Assembly (NCBI GenBank): GCA_937915485.1
Contig: CALGII010000298.1
Span: 1-36,373, forward strand
DNA: 36,373 nucleotides
Direction of reading: 5' to 3'
Origin: an uncultured Ignavibacteriota bacterium
GTDB lineage: Bacteria > Bacteroidota > Ignavibacteria > Tepidaquicellales > Tepidaquicellaceae
The translations under genes and the position numbers were made by a program. Shown here in pieces: positions 1 through 7,286 of the stretch. How positions within the stretch are numbered: position 1 is the first letter of the stretch; every line of letters begins with the position of its first letter. The notes below the pieces were generated by a model. It made no database searches. It saw nothing but the letters and a program-made list of their open reading frames with translations, and was not told the origin of the DNA.

Positions 1-145
1 CACTATCGTTATAATCTTCGTTGTGCCTGCTATCACAATCTGATGCAAGTTCTTCGGCTTCCTCTTCGCTTTCGGCATATACCTCGCATGTGAGTGTGCC
101 ATATTGAGGATAGTCGTAGGGTATTCTTACGCTATAGCGGTTCAT
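1..145 (-). CDS. hypothetical small protein, C-terminus cut by window edge
   Basis: Reading the minus strand from the ATG at 145-143 gives an open frame of 48 codons that runs off the left edge. The visible N-terminus begins MNRYSVRIPYDYP and continues into a strongly acidic stretch (ESEEEAEELASD at about residues 25-36). The start codon overlaps the stop of the upstream 66-residue gene in an ATGA arrangement, so the two are very probably translated together. I recognise no family. The acidic, compact character would fit a small accessory or partner protein, but that is only an impression. The coding claim rests on the open frame and the ATGA junction. Confidence 0.5.
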   Translation of the reverse strand, partial: MNRYSVRIPYDYPQYGTLTCEVYAESEEEAEELASDCDSRHNEDYNDS

Positions 146-342
146 TTGCCCTCCGATGCGAATTCTAACACCGCCTCCGTGCTGTAAACTCCTGTGCCTG
201 GGGCCTCAACGGCGGGCTCGGGTTCGTCTTTGAGGTTGTCTGAGAGTATCTCATTGACCAGGCGCGTCATTGGAATACCGCGTTCTTTGGCCTTACGGTA
301 GAGTTTTGGTATTAACTCGGGAATGATTTTGGGAGAGTACAT
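142..342 (-). CDS. small ribbon-helix-helix-like protein (possible antitoxin/repressor)
   Basis: A 66-residue protein. Residues 1-38 fit a ribbon-helix-helix pattern: a short strand (SPKII), a first helix (PELIPKLYRKAKERG), a turn and a second helix (TRLVNEILSDNL). The tail from about residue 40 is acidic and rich in Pro and Glu, like the disordered toxin-binding tails of many small antitoxins. An AAAGGA ribosome-binding site (353-358, minus strand) lies about 10 bases before the ATG. A TATAAT box and a 10-bp palindrome sit just upstream. It overlaps the next minus-strand gene by ATGA. A self-regulating two-gene operon of toxin-antitoxin type is a reasonable inference, but the downstream partner is cut off and not recognisable as a toxin. 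Confidence 0.6.
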   Translation of the reverse strand: MYSPKIIPELIPKLYRKAKERGIPMTRLVNEILSDNLKDEPEPAVEAPGTGVYSTEAVLEFASEGK

Positions 343-369
343 AATGGGATTGTCCTTTCAGGTTTAATA

Positions 370-391
370 GTTAGCTAACGTATATATTATA
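370..391 (-). promoter_or_regulatory. putative -10 box and palindromic operator of the 66-residue gene
   Basis: On the minus strand TATAAT occupies 391-386. Starting seven bases further on is the perfect 10-bp palindrome GTTAGCTAAC (379-370), which would cover the transcription start. No convincing -35 box was found. A palindrome at this place in front of a ribbon-helix-helix-like gene suggests autorepression. This is inference from position only. Confidence 0.4.
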
Positions 392-496
392 CCAGAAAAA
401 CGGCATAGACTTTCTAGTAATTATTGAAAAGTAGGGTAAAAAGAATATAAGTTCTAATTTAATTATTAAGCAAAATACGGTATATTGTAATAAAAC

Positions 497-1069
497 ATGG
501 GAAAGAAAATAATATTATTGACAGAATTCGAATCATTAAGCAAAGAAAAAATTCTTGATTTAATTAAACGTGCTGATATTGACAGTGATACTGTAAAGTT
601 GATCAAATATTTTGACACTCTCAAAAAACAAAGGGTCCCGTTTTTTCTTAATAAAGATGATTTAGAAAAAATATTAATGTGGAAATTGAAAACTCAATAT
701 GGCAGACAACGAACCATAAGGACTTTGAACAACGATAATATTACAAAATCGATAACAAAATTAGCCTTTGAAATTGAACATCCCGATAAAGATTATGAAA
801 TTGAATTAAAAATTGGAATTCTAACAAGCCTAAGAGGAATTGCCGTACCCATAGCTTCAGCGATATTAACAATTATTTATCCTTATGAATTTGCTGTAAT
901 TGATTTTAGAAACGGGGAGGTAATGTACGGGTCGGAAAAAAGTAGCTTTACAGTTAAGAACTACATTGAATACCTTAAAAAAATTAGGGAACTGGCAAAG
1001 AAACATGAATTAAGTACACAGAAGATCGACCTGGCAATGTGGCAATACCACAGGGAAAACTCAAAATAA
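497..1069 (+). CDS. helix-hairpin-helix protein related to the HhH-GPD glycosylase fold
   Basis: A 190-residue protein that stands alone on the plus strand. The informative part is residues 108-137: a helix, SLRGIAVPIASAIL (a hairpin of the type seen in HhH-GPD base-excision glycosylases), then about ten residues later VIDF, whose Asp136 falls where MutY/OGG1-type enzymes place the catalytic aspartate. No iron-sulfur cysteine cluster is visible and the protein is shorter than MutY or Nth (about 210-350 residues). Residues 1-100 are charged and mostly helical with no family I recognise. It may be a DNA-binding or base-processing protein of a mobile-element or defence setting. There is no clear Shine-Dalgarno; the only reasonable start is the ATG at 497. 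Confidence 0.6.
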   Translation: MGKKIILLTEFESLSKEKILDLIKRADIDSDTVKLIKYFDTLKKQRVPFFLNKDDLEKILMWKLKTQYGRQRTIRTLNNDNITKSITKLAFEIEHPDKDYEIELKIGILTSLRGIAVPIASAILTIIYPYEFAVIDFRNGEVMYGSEKSSFTVKNYIEYLKKIRELAKKHELSTQKIDLAMWQYHRENSK

Positions 1070-1259
1070 ACCCGCTAAAATTTAAATGTTTCACTTTGAT
1101 TCTTTTAGTCATCAAGTTTCTATAGCGGTTAAACGTCGCTATTAAGGGACTATTTGTAAATAAATATTGTGGTTACTGATTTTTTATCAATAGGCACTTA
1201 AAGTCTAATCTCATGACATATTTCCCTGATCAATAAAAAACTGTAAACAAACAACAAAT

Positions 1260-1388
1260 CTATTTACTGCTATGACACAAAAACATAAGAGCAAAAAGAA
1301 CGAGCAGCGCCAATACCAAAAGGCATCCCGAGAAAAAGTTTTGCCCCTTATACATTCTTTTAGCCATTTTTTCAGTATAATTGTCCAT
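1260..1388 (-). CDS. 42-residue single-pass membrane peptide downstream of the AAA+ gene
   Basis: A minus-strand frame from the ATG at 1388-1386 to the TAG at 1262-1260, starting 26 bases after the AAA+ stop codon. The peptide has a basic N-terminus (KMAKRMYKG, residues 7-15) followed by an uninterrupted hydrophobic segment of about 17 residues (CLLVLALLVLFALMFLC, 22-38) and a short polar tail. That is the layout of a one-helix inner-membrane peptide with the positive side inside. A second in-frame ATG at 1367 would give 35 residues. No ribosome-binding site is seen, so translation may depend on the gene upstream. The 190 bases between this gene and the plus-strand gene ending at 1069 hold only a weak hairpin (ATAGCG/CGCTAT, 1122-1142) and no further gene. 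Confidence 0.45.
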   Translation of the reverse strand: MDNYTEKMAKRMYKGQNFFSGCLLVLALLVLFALMFLCHSSK

Positions 1389-1414
1389 AATATTTTAATT
1401 AGATTTTTTAGTAA

Positions 1415-2680
1415 TCATTTACTGAATCCGAACTGTTTTTCTCTTTCGATTTGCGAGGTGTAGAATCCTTTATGGTTTCTGTTTATATATTTTAGTAAAT
1501 CATCTTTAGAGAACGCGGGATTCATTTCTTTTATAATGATAATCTGCTTTACAAGATTCACGATATATGCGCCGGTGACTTTCTTGCTTTCCATATAATC
1601 CATTATATCGTCTTCGAAGAGTTCGACAATATGATTATTGTTTGTTCTTTCTCTAATTAAATTTTTATAGTACTTTTTCTCCAGTTCTCCGAAATCAATC
1701 ACTTCGTCAAATCTTCCGGGTCTTGATGCGGCGATATCAACAAGTTTTTTGTCATTAGTCGTTGCTATCAAAAAAAACTTATTTTGCAAAATACCGTCAA
1801 GCATAGTCAAGAAATGATTCAAAGACTTTTTCCCATTGATACTTTCTCTTCTGCCAAAAATTAAATCAATATCGTCGATACAAACCAAAGCAGGCTTGAA
1901 TAATTTTGCAAATTCAAATACCAGCCAGTCAGCGCCGCTCATTTCATTCGGAATTATCACACAACCAAAATCGGAACATTCGGCAATAATAGAACGAATC
2001 ACTTCGGTTTTACCTAATCCCGGCTTTCCTGAAAGCAAATATCTCAGGGGTATTTTATGCTTATCGTAATTTTTAAAAGCATATATAAATCTTTTAATGT
2101 CTGATTTAATATCCTCCCTTATGAAGATATTTTCCAAACTGCTTTTATGAGGTTTGACAAAGTTTACATCGAGATAACTAATCGCTTCTCTTTCCCCAAA
2201 AGGAAGACTAATTTCACAACAACCATTTTTAAAATCTGATGTGTGTTCAAAAGCAATCCTTAATAATTTATGCCCGATTCTTTCGTCGGCAGTCTGGGTA
2301 TCGGGATATGAAAAATTCATAGTATAATGAGTTTGTTTCACCCTGTCAACTTCAACATGGAAATCCGCCAAATAAAAAACATTATTATATTCAAACTCGC
2401 AAACAATATTATCCGCAACTGGATTCAGGTATCCGTTCTCTCCAATAGCGGAACGGATATTTTGAAAGCCCGAAAAAGTAAGAGTATATAATTGCATTAC
2501 TTTAAGTTCAGGAATTATCAGCCTTTCTTCAAAAACATTCAATAACAGTTTAATTATGTCGGTATAGAAAAACCTATTAAATTCATAATTAATCATTTTA
2601 GTTGAATATATGGTCCTGTTTGAAAAGTGTACTTTGCCGTTACCATTAATGAATGTTTCGCTTTTTACTTCTTTGTCCAT
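1415..2680 (-). CDS. AAA+ ATPase with a novel N-terminal domain
   Basis: With the ATG at 2680 the protein has 421 residues. An open frame continues ten codons further to a TTG at 2710, but neither start has a Shine-Dalgarno. Residues 1-190 form a domain I do not recognise, with several beta-strand-like stretches. The AAA+ module follows: Walker A GKPGLGKT (218-225), Walker B ALVCIDD (264-270), sensor-1 in TTND (307-310) and the arginine-finger motif SRPGRFDE (319-326). This order and the SRPGRFD motif are classical for the FtsH/BCS1/Cdc48-type AAA clade; no protease or unfoldase partner domain is fused. It follows a WYL regulator by about 150 bases and precedes a 42-residue membrane peptide on the same strand, so a membrane-linked ATPase system is the likely setting. 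Confidence 0.85.
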   Translation of the reverse strand: MDKEVKSETFINGNGKVHFSNRTIYSTKMINYEFNRFFYTDIIKLLLNVFEERLIIPELKVMQLYTLTFSGFQNIRSAIGENGYLNPVADNIVCEFEYNNVFYLADFHVEVDRVKQTHYTMNFSYPDTQTADERIGHKLLRIAFEHTSDFKNGCCEISLPFGEREAISYLDVNFVKPHKSSLENIFIREDIKSDIKRFIYAFKNYDKHKIPLRYLLSGKPGLGKTEVIRSIIAECSDFGCVIIPNEMSGADWLVFEFAKLFKPALVCIDDIDLIFGRRESINGKKSLNHFLTMLDGILQNKFFLIATTNDKKLVDIAASRPGRFDEVIDFGELEKKYYKNLIRERTNNNHIVELFEDDIMDYMESKKVTGAYIVNLVKQIIIIKEMNPAFSKDDLLKYINRNHKGFYTSQIEREKQFGFSK

Positions 2681-2827
2681 TTTGTAATTGATTTTTACAA
2701 ATATATACAAAGAAAAAGGACAATGGTTGTCCTACTAATAAGTAAAATGATTTTAAAGTAGCTGATAATGGCTAATACGAATAGTTTAAATTTATTTTAT
2801 AAGACTTCTGATAGGCGAAATGAGAAA

Positions 2828-3817
2828 TTATTTATAGTTATTCAAAGCCTTCGATAATTCCGAAATCATGATATTCCGAAGTTCTTTTGGCTGTAATACT
2901 TCGCAGTCGCTTCCCATTGAAAGAGCCCAGAATAATATTTCAGTATAATTGTTTACTGTAAATTCTAAAATTATTGAACCATTTTTAAGATAAGTTATTT
3001 TTTGGGATTTATGCCATTCACGCTCGGTAATGTATCGCACGGATTCATTCATTACTTTTAGTTTGACTTTATAAATATTTTTGCTTTCAAACATTCCGAA
3101 ACTGTCGGCAAAATATATATCGATGCTAAAACCATCCGGTACGATATAATGTTGATTAGTGAGTTTAATTTTTATTATTCGGCTTAAGGCAAATACTTTT
3201 ACCTGGTTCGCTTTATGGCAATAGCCAATCATATACCAATCACCGTTGTGATTCTTCAGATGATATATGTCAATCAATCGTTCGGATTCAGTACCGCTAT
3301 AGCCCGTACGATAAAATATATTTACTCTAATATTGTTTTTTAACGCTCTTTCAACATTATCCATAACTCCTTCTTTTATCTTTCGTACAGGACCTACATA
3401 AAAACTTAAAATATTGTCCAAATCCTTAATATCTATAGACAATTTACCGTCGAAGATATAAGAAAGTTTTTCGTAAAAATTGTCGAAATATTTTGCATAA
3501 GGAGTGTCTTTATATTGTTTTAGAACTTTATCTGTAACCGCCAAAGCAAGAAAATCACTGGCATCAATATTAAGAGGATTCATTCTGAAATCAGAATTGG
3601 TATAATAAAACCCCAATCGCTGCTTGTTAAATTCTATAGGAGCCTGATACTCTGATTTTAAAAAATCGATATCGCGTTGAATAGTTTTTGTCGAAACTCC
3701 GAGCCTGTCGGCTAACCTTTCCTTATTTGGATATCGTTTTTGCCCGATTTCCCGGTCAATAATGGCGATTCTTTTAAGCAATAACTTACTTACTAATGTT
3801 TTTTTACTTTTTGCCAT
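2828..3817 (-). CDS. HTH and WYL-domain transcriptional regulator (YafY-like)
   Basis: A 329-residue regulator. Residues 10-75 form a DeoR/HTH_11-type winged helix (NKERLADRLGVSTKTIQRD is the recognition region, followed by a wing). Residues about 155-235 form the WYL domain, with the motif GDWYMIGYC around residue 193. The rest is the WCX-type C-terminal extension. WYL proteins sense ligands, in some cases nucleic acids, and often control defence or stress genes. GAGGG lies three bases before the ATG, a closer than usual ribosome-binding site. It is the first gene of a minus-strand group with the AAA+ ATPase and the 42-residue membrane peptide, which it probably controls. A perfect TTTGTACAAA palindrome sits at 3962-3971 in the divergent upstream region. 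Confidence 0.9.
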   Translation of the reverse strand: MAKSKKTLVSKLLLKRIAIIDREIGQKRYPNKERLADRLGVSTKTIQRDIDFLKSEYQAPIEFNKQRLGFYYTNSDFRMNPLNIDASDFLALAVTDKVLKQYKDTPYAKYFDNFYEKLSYIFDGKLSIDIKDLDNILSFYVGPVRKIKEGVMDNVERALKNNIRVNIFYRTGYSGTESERLIDIYHLKNHNGDWYMIGYCHKANQVKVFALSRIIKIKLTNQHYIVPDGFSIDIYFADSFGMFESKNIYKVKLKVMNESVRYITEREWHKSQKITYLKNGSIILEFTVNNYTEILFWALSMGSDCEVLQPKELRNIMISELSKALNNYK

Positions 3818-4032
3818 AAACCCTCATAATTAATTGCTCATAGTAGATTGAACATAATTATAAATAAAACTAATTTAAATACATTACAATGATTTTGATA
3901 AGAGTCGAAAACAAATTATAACTTAATACAGGGACATAATCTGACTCTTTCGTTTTGTATTTTTGTACAAATGCTGTTGTCGGGCTATTCTAGAAAATAT
4001 TTTCTTTATTTCACATTATTCTTATTGAAAAT

Positions 4033-4806
4033 ATGCTAAAAGATATCATAGGGAAATTTACTATCGAAGAATTGAATGTTATTTTAAAGGGGATCAGGCA
4101 AAATACACACTATGAATTTTATTTTATCGTTGATGAGGATAACAAGCCTGATGAATCTGCTGATAAAATTAAAGGCAACAGTTCTTTTGTAACCGGAACC
4201 TATAAATCTACGGAGCAACTATTTATAAACATTATACAAGAACTTATTGAGACGAACAAAGATGACAGAATCTTAATTATCGATCAACGGGAGATAGCGG
4301 CAAAGGCAATTAAATATTTTTATTATAAATCTATCGATATTGTTGATCTATACTTCAACATGAATATTTACGATTATCTTGGTTTTATTAATTCAAACCC
4401 CGCGAATGAGAAAACACAAGAAAAAATCAAAGAATGTGAAGCAAGAAATGGAAGCATCGTAACTTTTCAATTAATTAAAGATGATAACAGTGATGTAGAA
4501 GGATTTATCTTTCAAAATTATCCGTCTAATTTTGATAAATATTCCATAGATGTACGATTTGGTTATAGACTTTTTGAATTAGTACGAAGGGGAAGGTTTA
4601 CACATAAATACCCCTTTGTCAATGTGAAAGAAAATAATGCTCTTTTTGCAGAAAAAGCTATTCATAGGGAGTTATTTCTTCTCAAACCATTTACTGTAAA
4701 TGTTTCAAAAAATAAACCACATACGTTTTACGGTAAACACGGAATTAGCCTTAACTATGCGTTCGAAAGTGTTTTTGATATAGTCACTCATAAAATTATT
4801 TCATGA
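4033..4806 (+). CDS. hypothetical protein, coupled to the following lipoprotein gene
   Basis: A 257-residue soluble protein that I do not recognise. It has no signal peptide and no membrane segment. The first 130 residues alternate helix and strand with many acidic residues; a basic patch (ELVRRGRFTHKYPF) lies near residue 185-198 and the C-terminus is beta-rich. Its stop codon overlaps the ATG of the next gene (ATGA at 4803-4806), so the two are a translational pair. The position between the WYL/AAA group and the Rhs cassettes suggests a cargo or immunity pair left from another cassette. Nothing in the sequence proves this. Confidence 0.6.
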   Translation: MLKDIIGKFTIEELNVILKGIRQNTHYEFYFIVDEDNKPDESADKIKGNSSFVTGTYKSTEQLFINIIQELIETNKDDRILIIDQREIAAKAIKYFYYKSIDIVDLYFNMNIYDYLGFINSNPANEKTQEKIKECEARNGSIVTFQLIKDDNSDVEGFIFQNYPSNFDKYSIDVRFGYRLFELVRRGRFTHKYPFVNVKENNALFAEKAIHRELFLLKPFTVNVSKNKPHTFYGKHGISLNYAFESVFDIVTHKIIS

Positions 4807-5561
4807 ACATTGCACATATATTTCTCGTTTTGCTTTTTATATATCCTTTGAGATCCTGCCAGAACAGAAATCAGCCGGGCAACGATAACAATAATACGGA
4901 TAAAATAATAACGGAAAATATAAATCATATAAAAGCCAAAGATGCTGTTGTGAATAAGCATAAACAAATCGATACTGTGTTTGTTTATTCGGATACAGAT
5001 TATGTTTTAACGGTTAACGAAAATTCTCCGGAACTTAGAATTGAACAGTGGTCAAAAGTATCTGACGGTAACGGTGAAAGAATTAATTTAAGGGTTTTTG
5101 ATAAAAACACAAACGAACAAAAACAAAGTATATTATTGCCTGAAGATGTTATAACCGGCAATAATGTTGAATTTGATGATTACAATTTTGATGGATATAA
5201 GGATTTCTACGTATCTTATGGCATGCTTTCGGGAAATGAATTCGGTTATGTTTACTTATATAACAAGAATAAAAATAGATTTATACTCGCCGACGAATAC
5301 AGTAATCTAACATCAATTCATTTAAGAAAGACAACGAAAGAAATAGTTTCTTTAAACCGAAGCGCAGCCGGAGCCTGTTGGGTCGAAATTATATACCGAT
5401 ATAGAAATGATAAATTAAATATGATGCAATACAGGTCGCAGGATGTCGCGGAAAACAAAGAAGATTCTTGTTTGTATCATTATGTGCTTAAACGAAGAAA
5501 TACGAACGGAAAAATGAAAACAATAATAAATATAAATACCTGGAATCCTGTTTTTGAATAG
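4803..5561 (+). CDS. lipoprotein with an XAC2610-like / FG-GAP-like domain
   Basis: A 252-residue protein whose N-terminus is a lipoprotein signal: hydrophobic IFLVLLFIYPL followed by the lipobox LRSC (Cys19), then a polar Asn/Asp-rich linker (20-50). Around residues 118-160 it contains DDYNFDGYKDFYV followed by GYVYLYNKNKNRF. That combination of a Ca-loop-like DxNxDGxxD and an aromatic strand is typical of XAC2610-related proteins found in many envelope lipoproteins. It overlaps the preceding gene by four bases and is probably co-produced with it. Anchoring in the periplasm or outer membrane fits a binding or immunity role, which is inference. Confidence 0.65.
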   Translation: MNIAHIFLVLLFIYPLRSCQNRNQPGNDNNNTDKIITENINHIKAKDAVVNKHKQIDTVFVYSDTDYVLTVNENSPELRIEQWSKVSDGNGERINLRVFDKNTNEQKQSILLPEDVITGNNVEFDDYNFDGYKDFYVSYGMLSGNEFGYVYLYNKNKNRFILADEYSNLTSIHLRKTTKEIVSLNRSAAGACWVEIIYRYRNDKLNMMQYRSQDVAENKEDSCLYHYVLKRRNTNGKMKTIININTWNPVFE

Positions 5562-5646
5562 TAATTGTTTACAAAATAGCATTGGATATAACTGATTCAA
5601 TCCTTAAAATAAATTTATTGTTCTGGAAAAATTAACGATTATTAAT

Positions 5647-6165
5647 ATGCTATATGAAAATACTGATATAATTAGAATATTTAATGAGAATTTAAGCAAA
5701 GCGAAAAATAGTCTGAAGAATCTAGATTTCGCTAGTAACTTAGAAGTCGAATTCAGAGGGTTAACCGGCTGGGTATGTGAACAAACGATTGCAAATTGTA
5801 TAATAGAGGAACTCGATAAATTGGGAATAGAAAATAATTTAATAGAGCAATTTCCTTTAAACAAACTAAATACTGAGAAAAAAAACTTTCGAGCAAAAGC
5901 AGATTTACGAGTAGATATTAAGAATATTACATTCTTTGTAGAAATTAAATCCAAAGGTGTTTTTGGCGAGAATGCTGGCGATAAATACATACATTATAAG
6001 GAAATAATCGAAATGAATAATTGCTTTTATTTGTATCTTACGTTAGATGAAACAAAAGCATCATATAAAAATAGATTTATTGAAATATTTGGAGATGAAA
6101 ACGCCTTCTTTTTGGACGTCAATGGTGATTGGCATAGATTTATTAACAGGCTAATGTTACATTAA
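5647..6165 (+). CDS. PD-(D/E)XK-like nuclease-fold protein
   Basis: A 172-residue protein. Residues 84-101 show the pattern of a restriction-endonuclease-like core: ADLRVD (Asp86 or Asp90) in one strand, then FFVEIKSK in the next, where Glu99-Ile-Lys101 is the (D/E)XK pair. A conserved-looking helix earlier (GLTGWVCEQTIANCIIEEL, 38-56) carries Glu45, a candidate for the helix-1 acidic residue. Together these suggest a metal-dependent nuclease fold or a nuclease-derived binding protein. The size is typical of small standalone members. No specificity domain is visible. It lies between the lipoprotein pair and the first Rhs cassette, and may be a defence gene or a displaced toxin domain. No Shine-Dalgarno is seen. 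Confidence 0.55.
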   Translation: MLYENTDIIRIFNENLSKAKNSLKNLDFASNLEVEFRGLTGWVCEQTIANCIIEELDKLGIENNLIEQFPLNKLNTEKKNFRAKADLRVDIKNITFFVEIKSKGVFGENAGDKYIHYKEIIEMNNCFYLYLTLDETKASYKNRFIEIFGDENAFFLDVNGDWHRFINRLMLH

Positions 6166-6305
6166 ATTTAGGCGCGGTATCTCCCCGTTTTGGTAAGTAT
6201 CCAAAAAACATATTTTTATTGTTAGTTAAATACTAGTAACACTTTGAATTTGAATCTAAAAATGACTTTAACTAAATTAAATTTACTGCACGATTACACT
6301 CTTCG

Positions 6306-7286
6306 TTGTGTCCGAAATATCGGGGGAAGATCAATAAGTTCTTTTACATAAAGGACCACCTCGGCTCGGTAAGGGTAGTGCTGAATTCAGACAACCAGAT
6401 AGTGTCGGCGATTGATTATGATTGCTGGGGTTATCCTCTTGAGAACCGTTCTTACCAGAGCGATAACATCGACTACAAATTCACAGGCAAGCAGAGAGAC
6501 GCTGAAACCGGAGGAGCCTGTCCCGATATGCTCTTAATCGGGAACTACTTCGGCGCCAGGTATTATGACGCGAGGATTGGAAGATGGGGAGGCGTTGAGC
6601 CTTTGTTGGAGAAGTATATTTCGTATTCTCCTTATCAGTATGGACTGTTGAATCCGATAAATTTGTTTGATGTAGATGGTCGTGAAATATATTTGCCCAG
6701 AGCAAAATATAATTTCGTTCAGGAAGTGATTTCCTATATGCAGAATGAAAAGAATGGATTTTTTAGCAATCATAATAATATGATTAATATTTTTAACTCA
6801 ACTAGTAATGATTTCATTATTTCTGATGGAGATGGCAGAGGTAGCGAAACACTTTATTCCGATGATATTTTGGCTAATACTAGTATTGCTTTCAATCCTA
6901 AGTTTGGAAAAGTATCTTTAGGTGAATCAGCCGTAAACATTCAGTTAGGAAGTGACTTTTTTGACCTAGACTTAGAAATTGCGGCAATTATTTTTGAACA
7001 CGAATTACATCACGCTGAATATTATTCAGCACTTAAAAATTCATTAAAAACATCTTCGGAGTACAATAAATACTTTGAAAAAGATGAAAATCTTAAGGGG
7101 CTTTATGAAGATGAAATATCAGCGTATACAGAATCAATAAAAAAACTCGATGATTTAAAAGCCAACCCAAAGAATAATATAAAAGAAAAAACATATAAAG
7201 AGATCAGGAAGAATTTTGAGGCTGCAAAATTTGGTTATTTAGTAAAAAGAGTTGAGCTCTCATTCAATAACGATAAAATACAATAA
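6306..7286 (+). CDS. headless Rhs cassette: Rhs core C-terminus fused to an HExxH metallopeptidase-like toxin
   Basis: The frame is open from a TTG at 6306 and encodes 326 residues. Residues 11-125 are the C-terminal part of an Rhs core: YIKDHLGSVR, YKFTGKQRD, YFGARYYDARIGRW and the closing SPYQYGLLNPIN..DVDGR, which normally marks the end of the Rhs shell. The thousands of upstream bases of YD repeats are missing, so this is an orphan cassette, not a full Rhs protein. The tip (about 126-326) contains AAIIFEHELHHAEYY, where His232-Glu233-x-x-His236 is an HExxH zinc site. A later EDEISAY (268-274) could supply the third ligand, as in M91-like effectors. Residues 70-81 are an in-frame insertion within the core. 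The stop codon overlaps the next gene's ATG (TAATG). Confidence 0.8.
   Translation: MCPKYRGKINKFFYIKDHLGSVRVVLNSDNQIVSAIDYDCWGYPLENRSYQSDNIDYKFTGKQRDAETGGACPDMLLIGNYFGARYYDARIGRWGGVEPLLEKYISYSPYQYGLLNPINLFDVDGREIYLPRAKYNFVQEVISYMQNEKNGFFSNHNNMINIFNSTSNDFIISDGDGRGSETLYSDDILANTSIAFNPKFGKVSLGESAVNIQLGSDFFDLDLEIAAIIFEHELHHAEYYSALKNSLKTSSEYNKYFEKDENLKGLYEDEISAYTESIKKLDDLKANPKNNIKEKTYKEIRKNFEAAKFGYLVKRVELSFNNDKIQ
6335..6690 (+). repeat. Rhs core C-terminal repeat, copy A
   Basis: This stretch and 8589-8918 are long, nearly identical copies of the Rhs core end. They share most bases from TAAGTTCTTTTACATAAAGG to the DGR/NGR codons that precede the toxin tip. Copy A has an extra net 27 bases at about 6511-6543. 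The sequences before and after the copies are unrelated. Confidence 0.85.
6519..6545. repeat. short palindromic insertion in the Rhs core
   Basis: Relative to the second Rhs copy, copy A replaces two codons (Tyr-Asp) with twelve here, keeping frame. The inserted bases contain the perfect 7-bp inverted repeat TCCCGAT (6521-6527) and ATCGGGA (6537-6543) around a nine-base loop. CCCGAT/ATCGGG palindromes are recalled as abundant small repeats in several Bacteroidota genomes, so a mobile or replication-born mini-repeat is the likely source. Confidence 0.55.

Noticed and set aside
1272..1463. Plus-strand 63-residue open frame
   Set aside because: It runs antisense over the AAA+ gene end and the membrane peptide frame, with no start signal; the minus-strand reading has better features.
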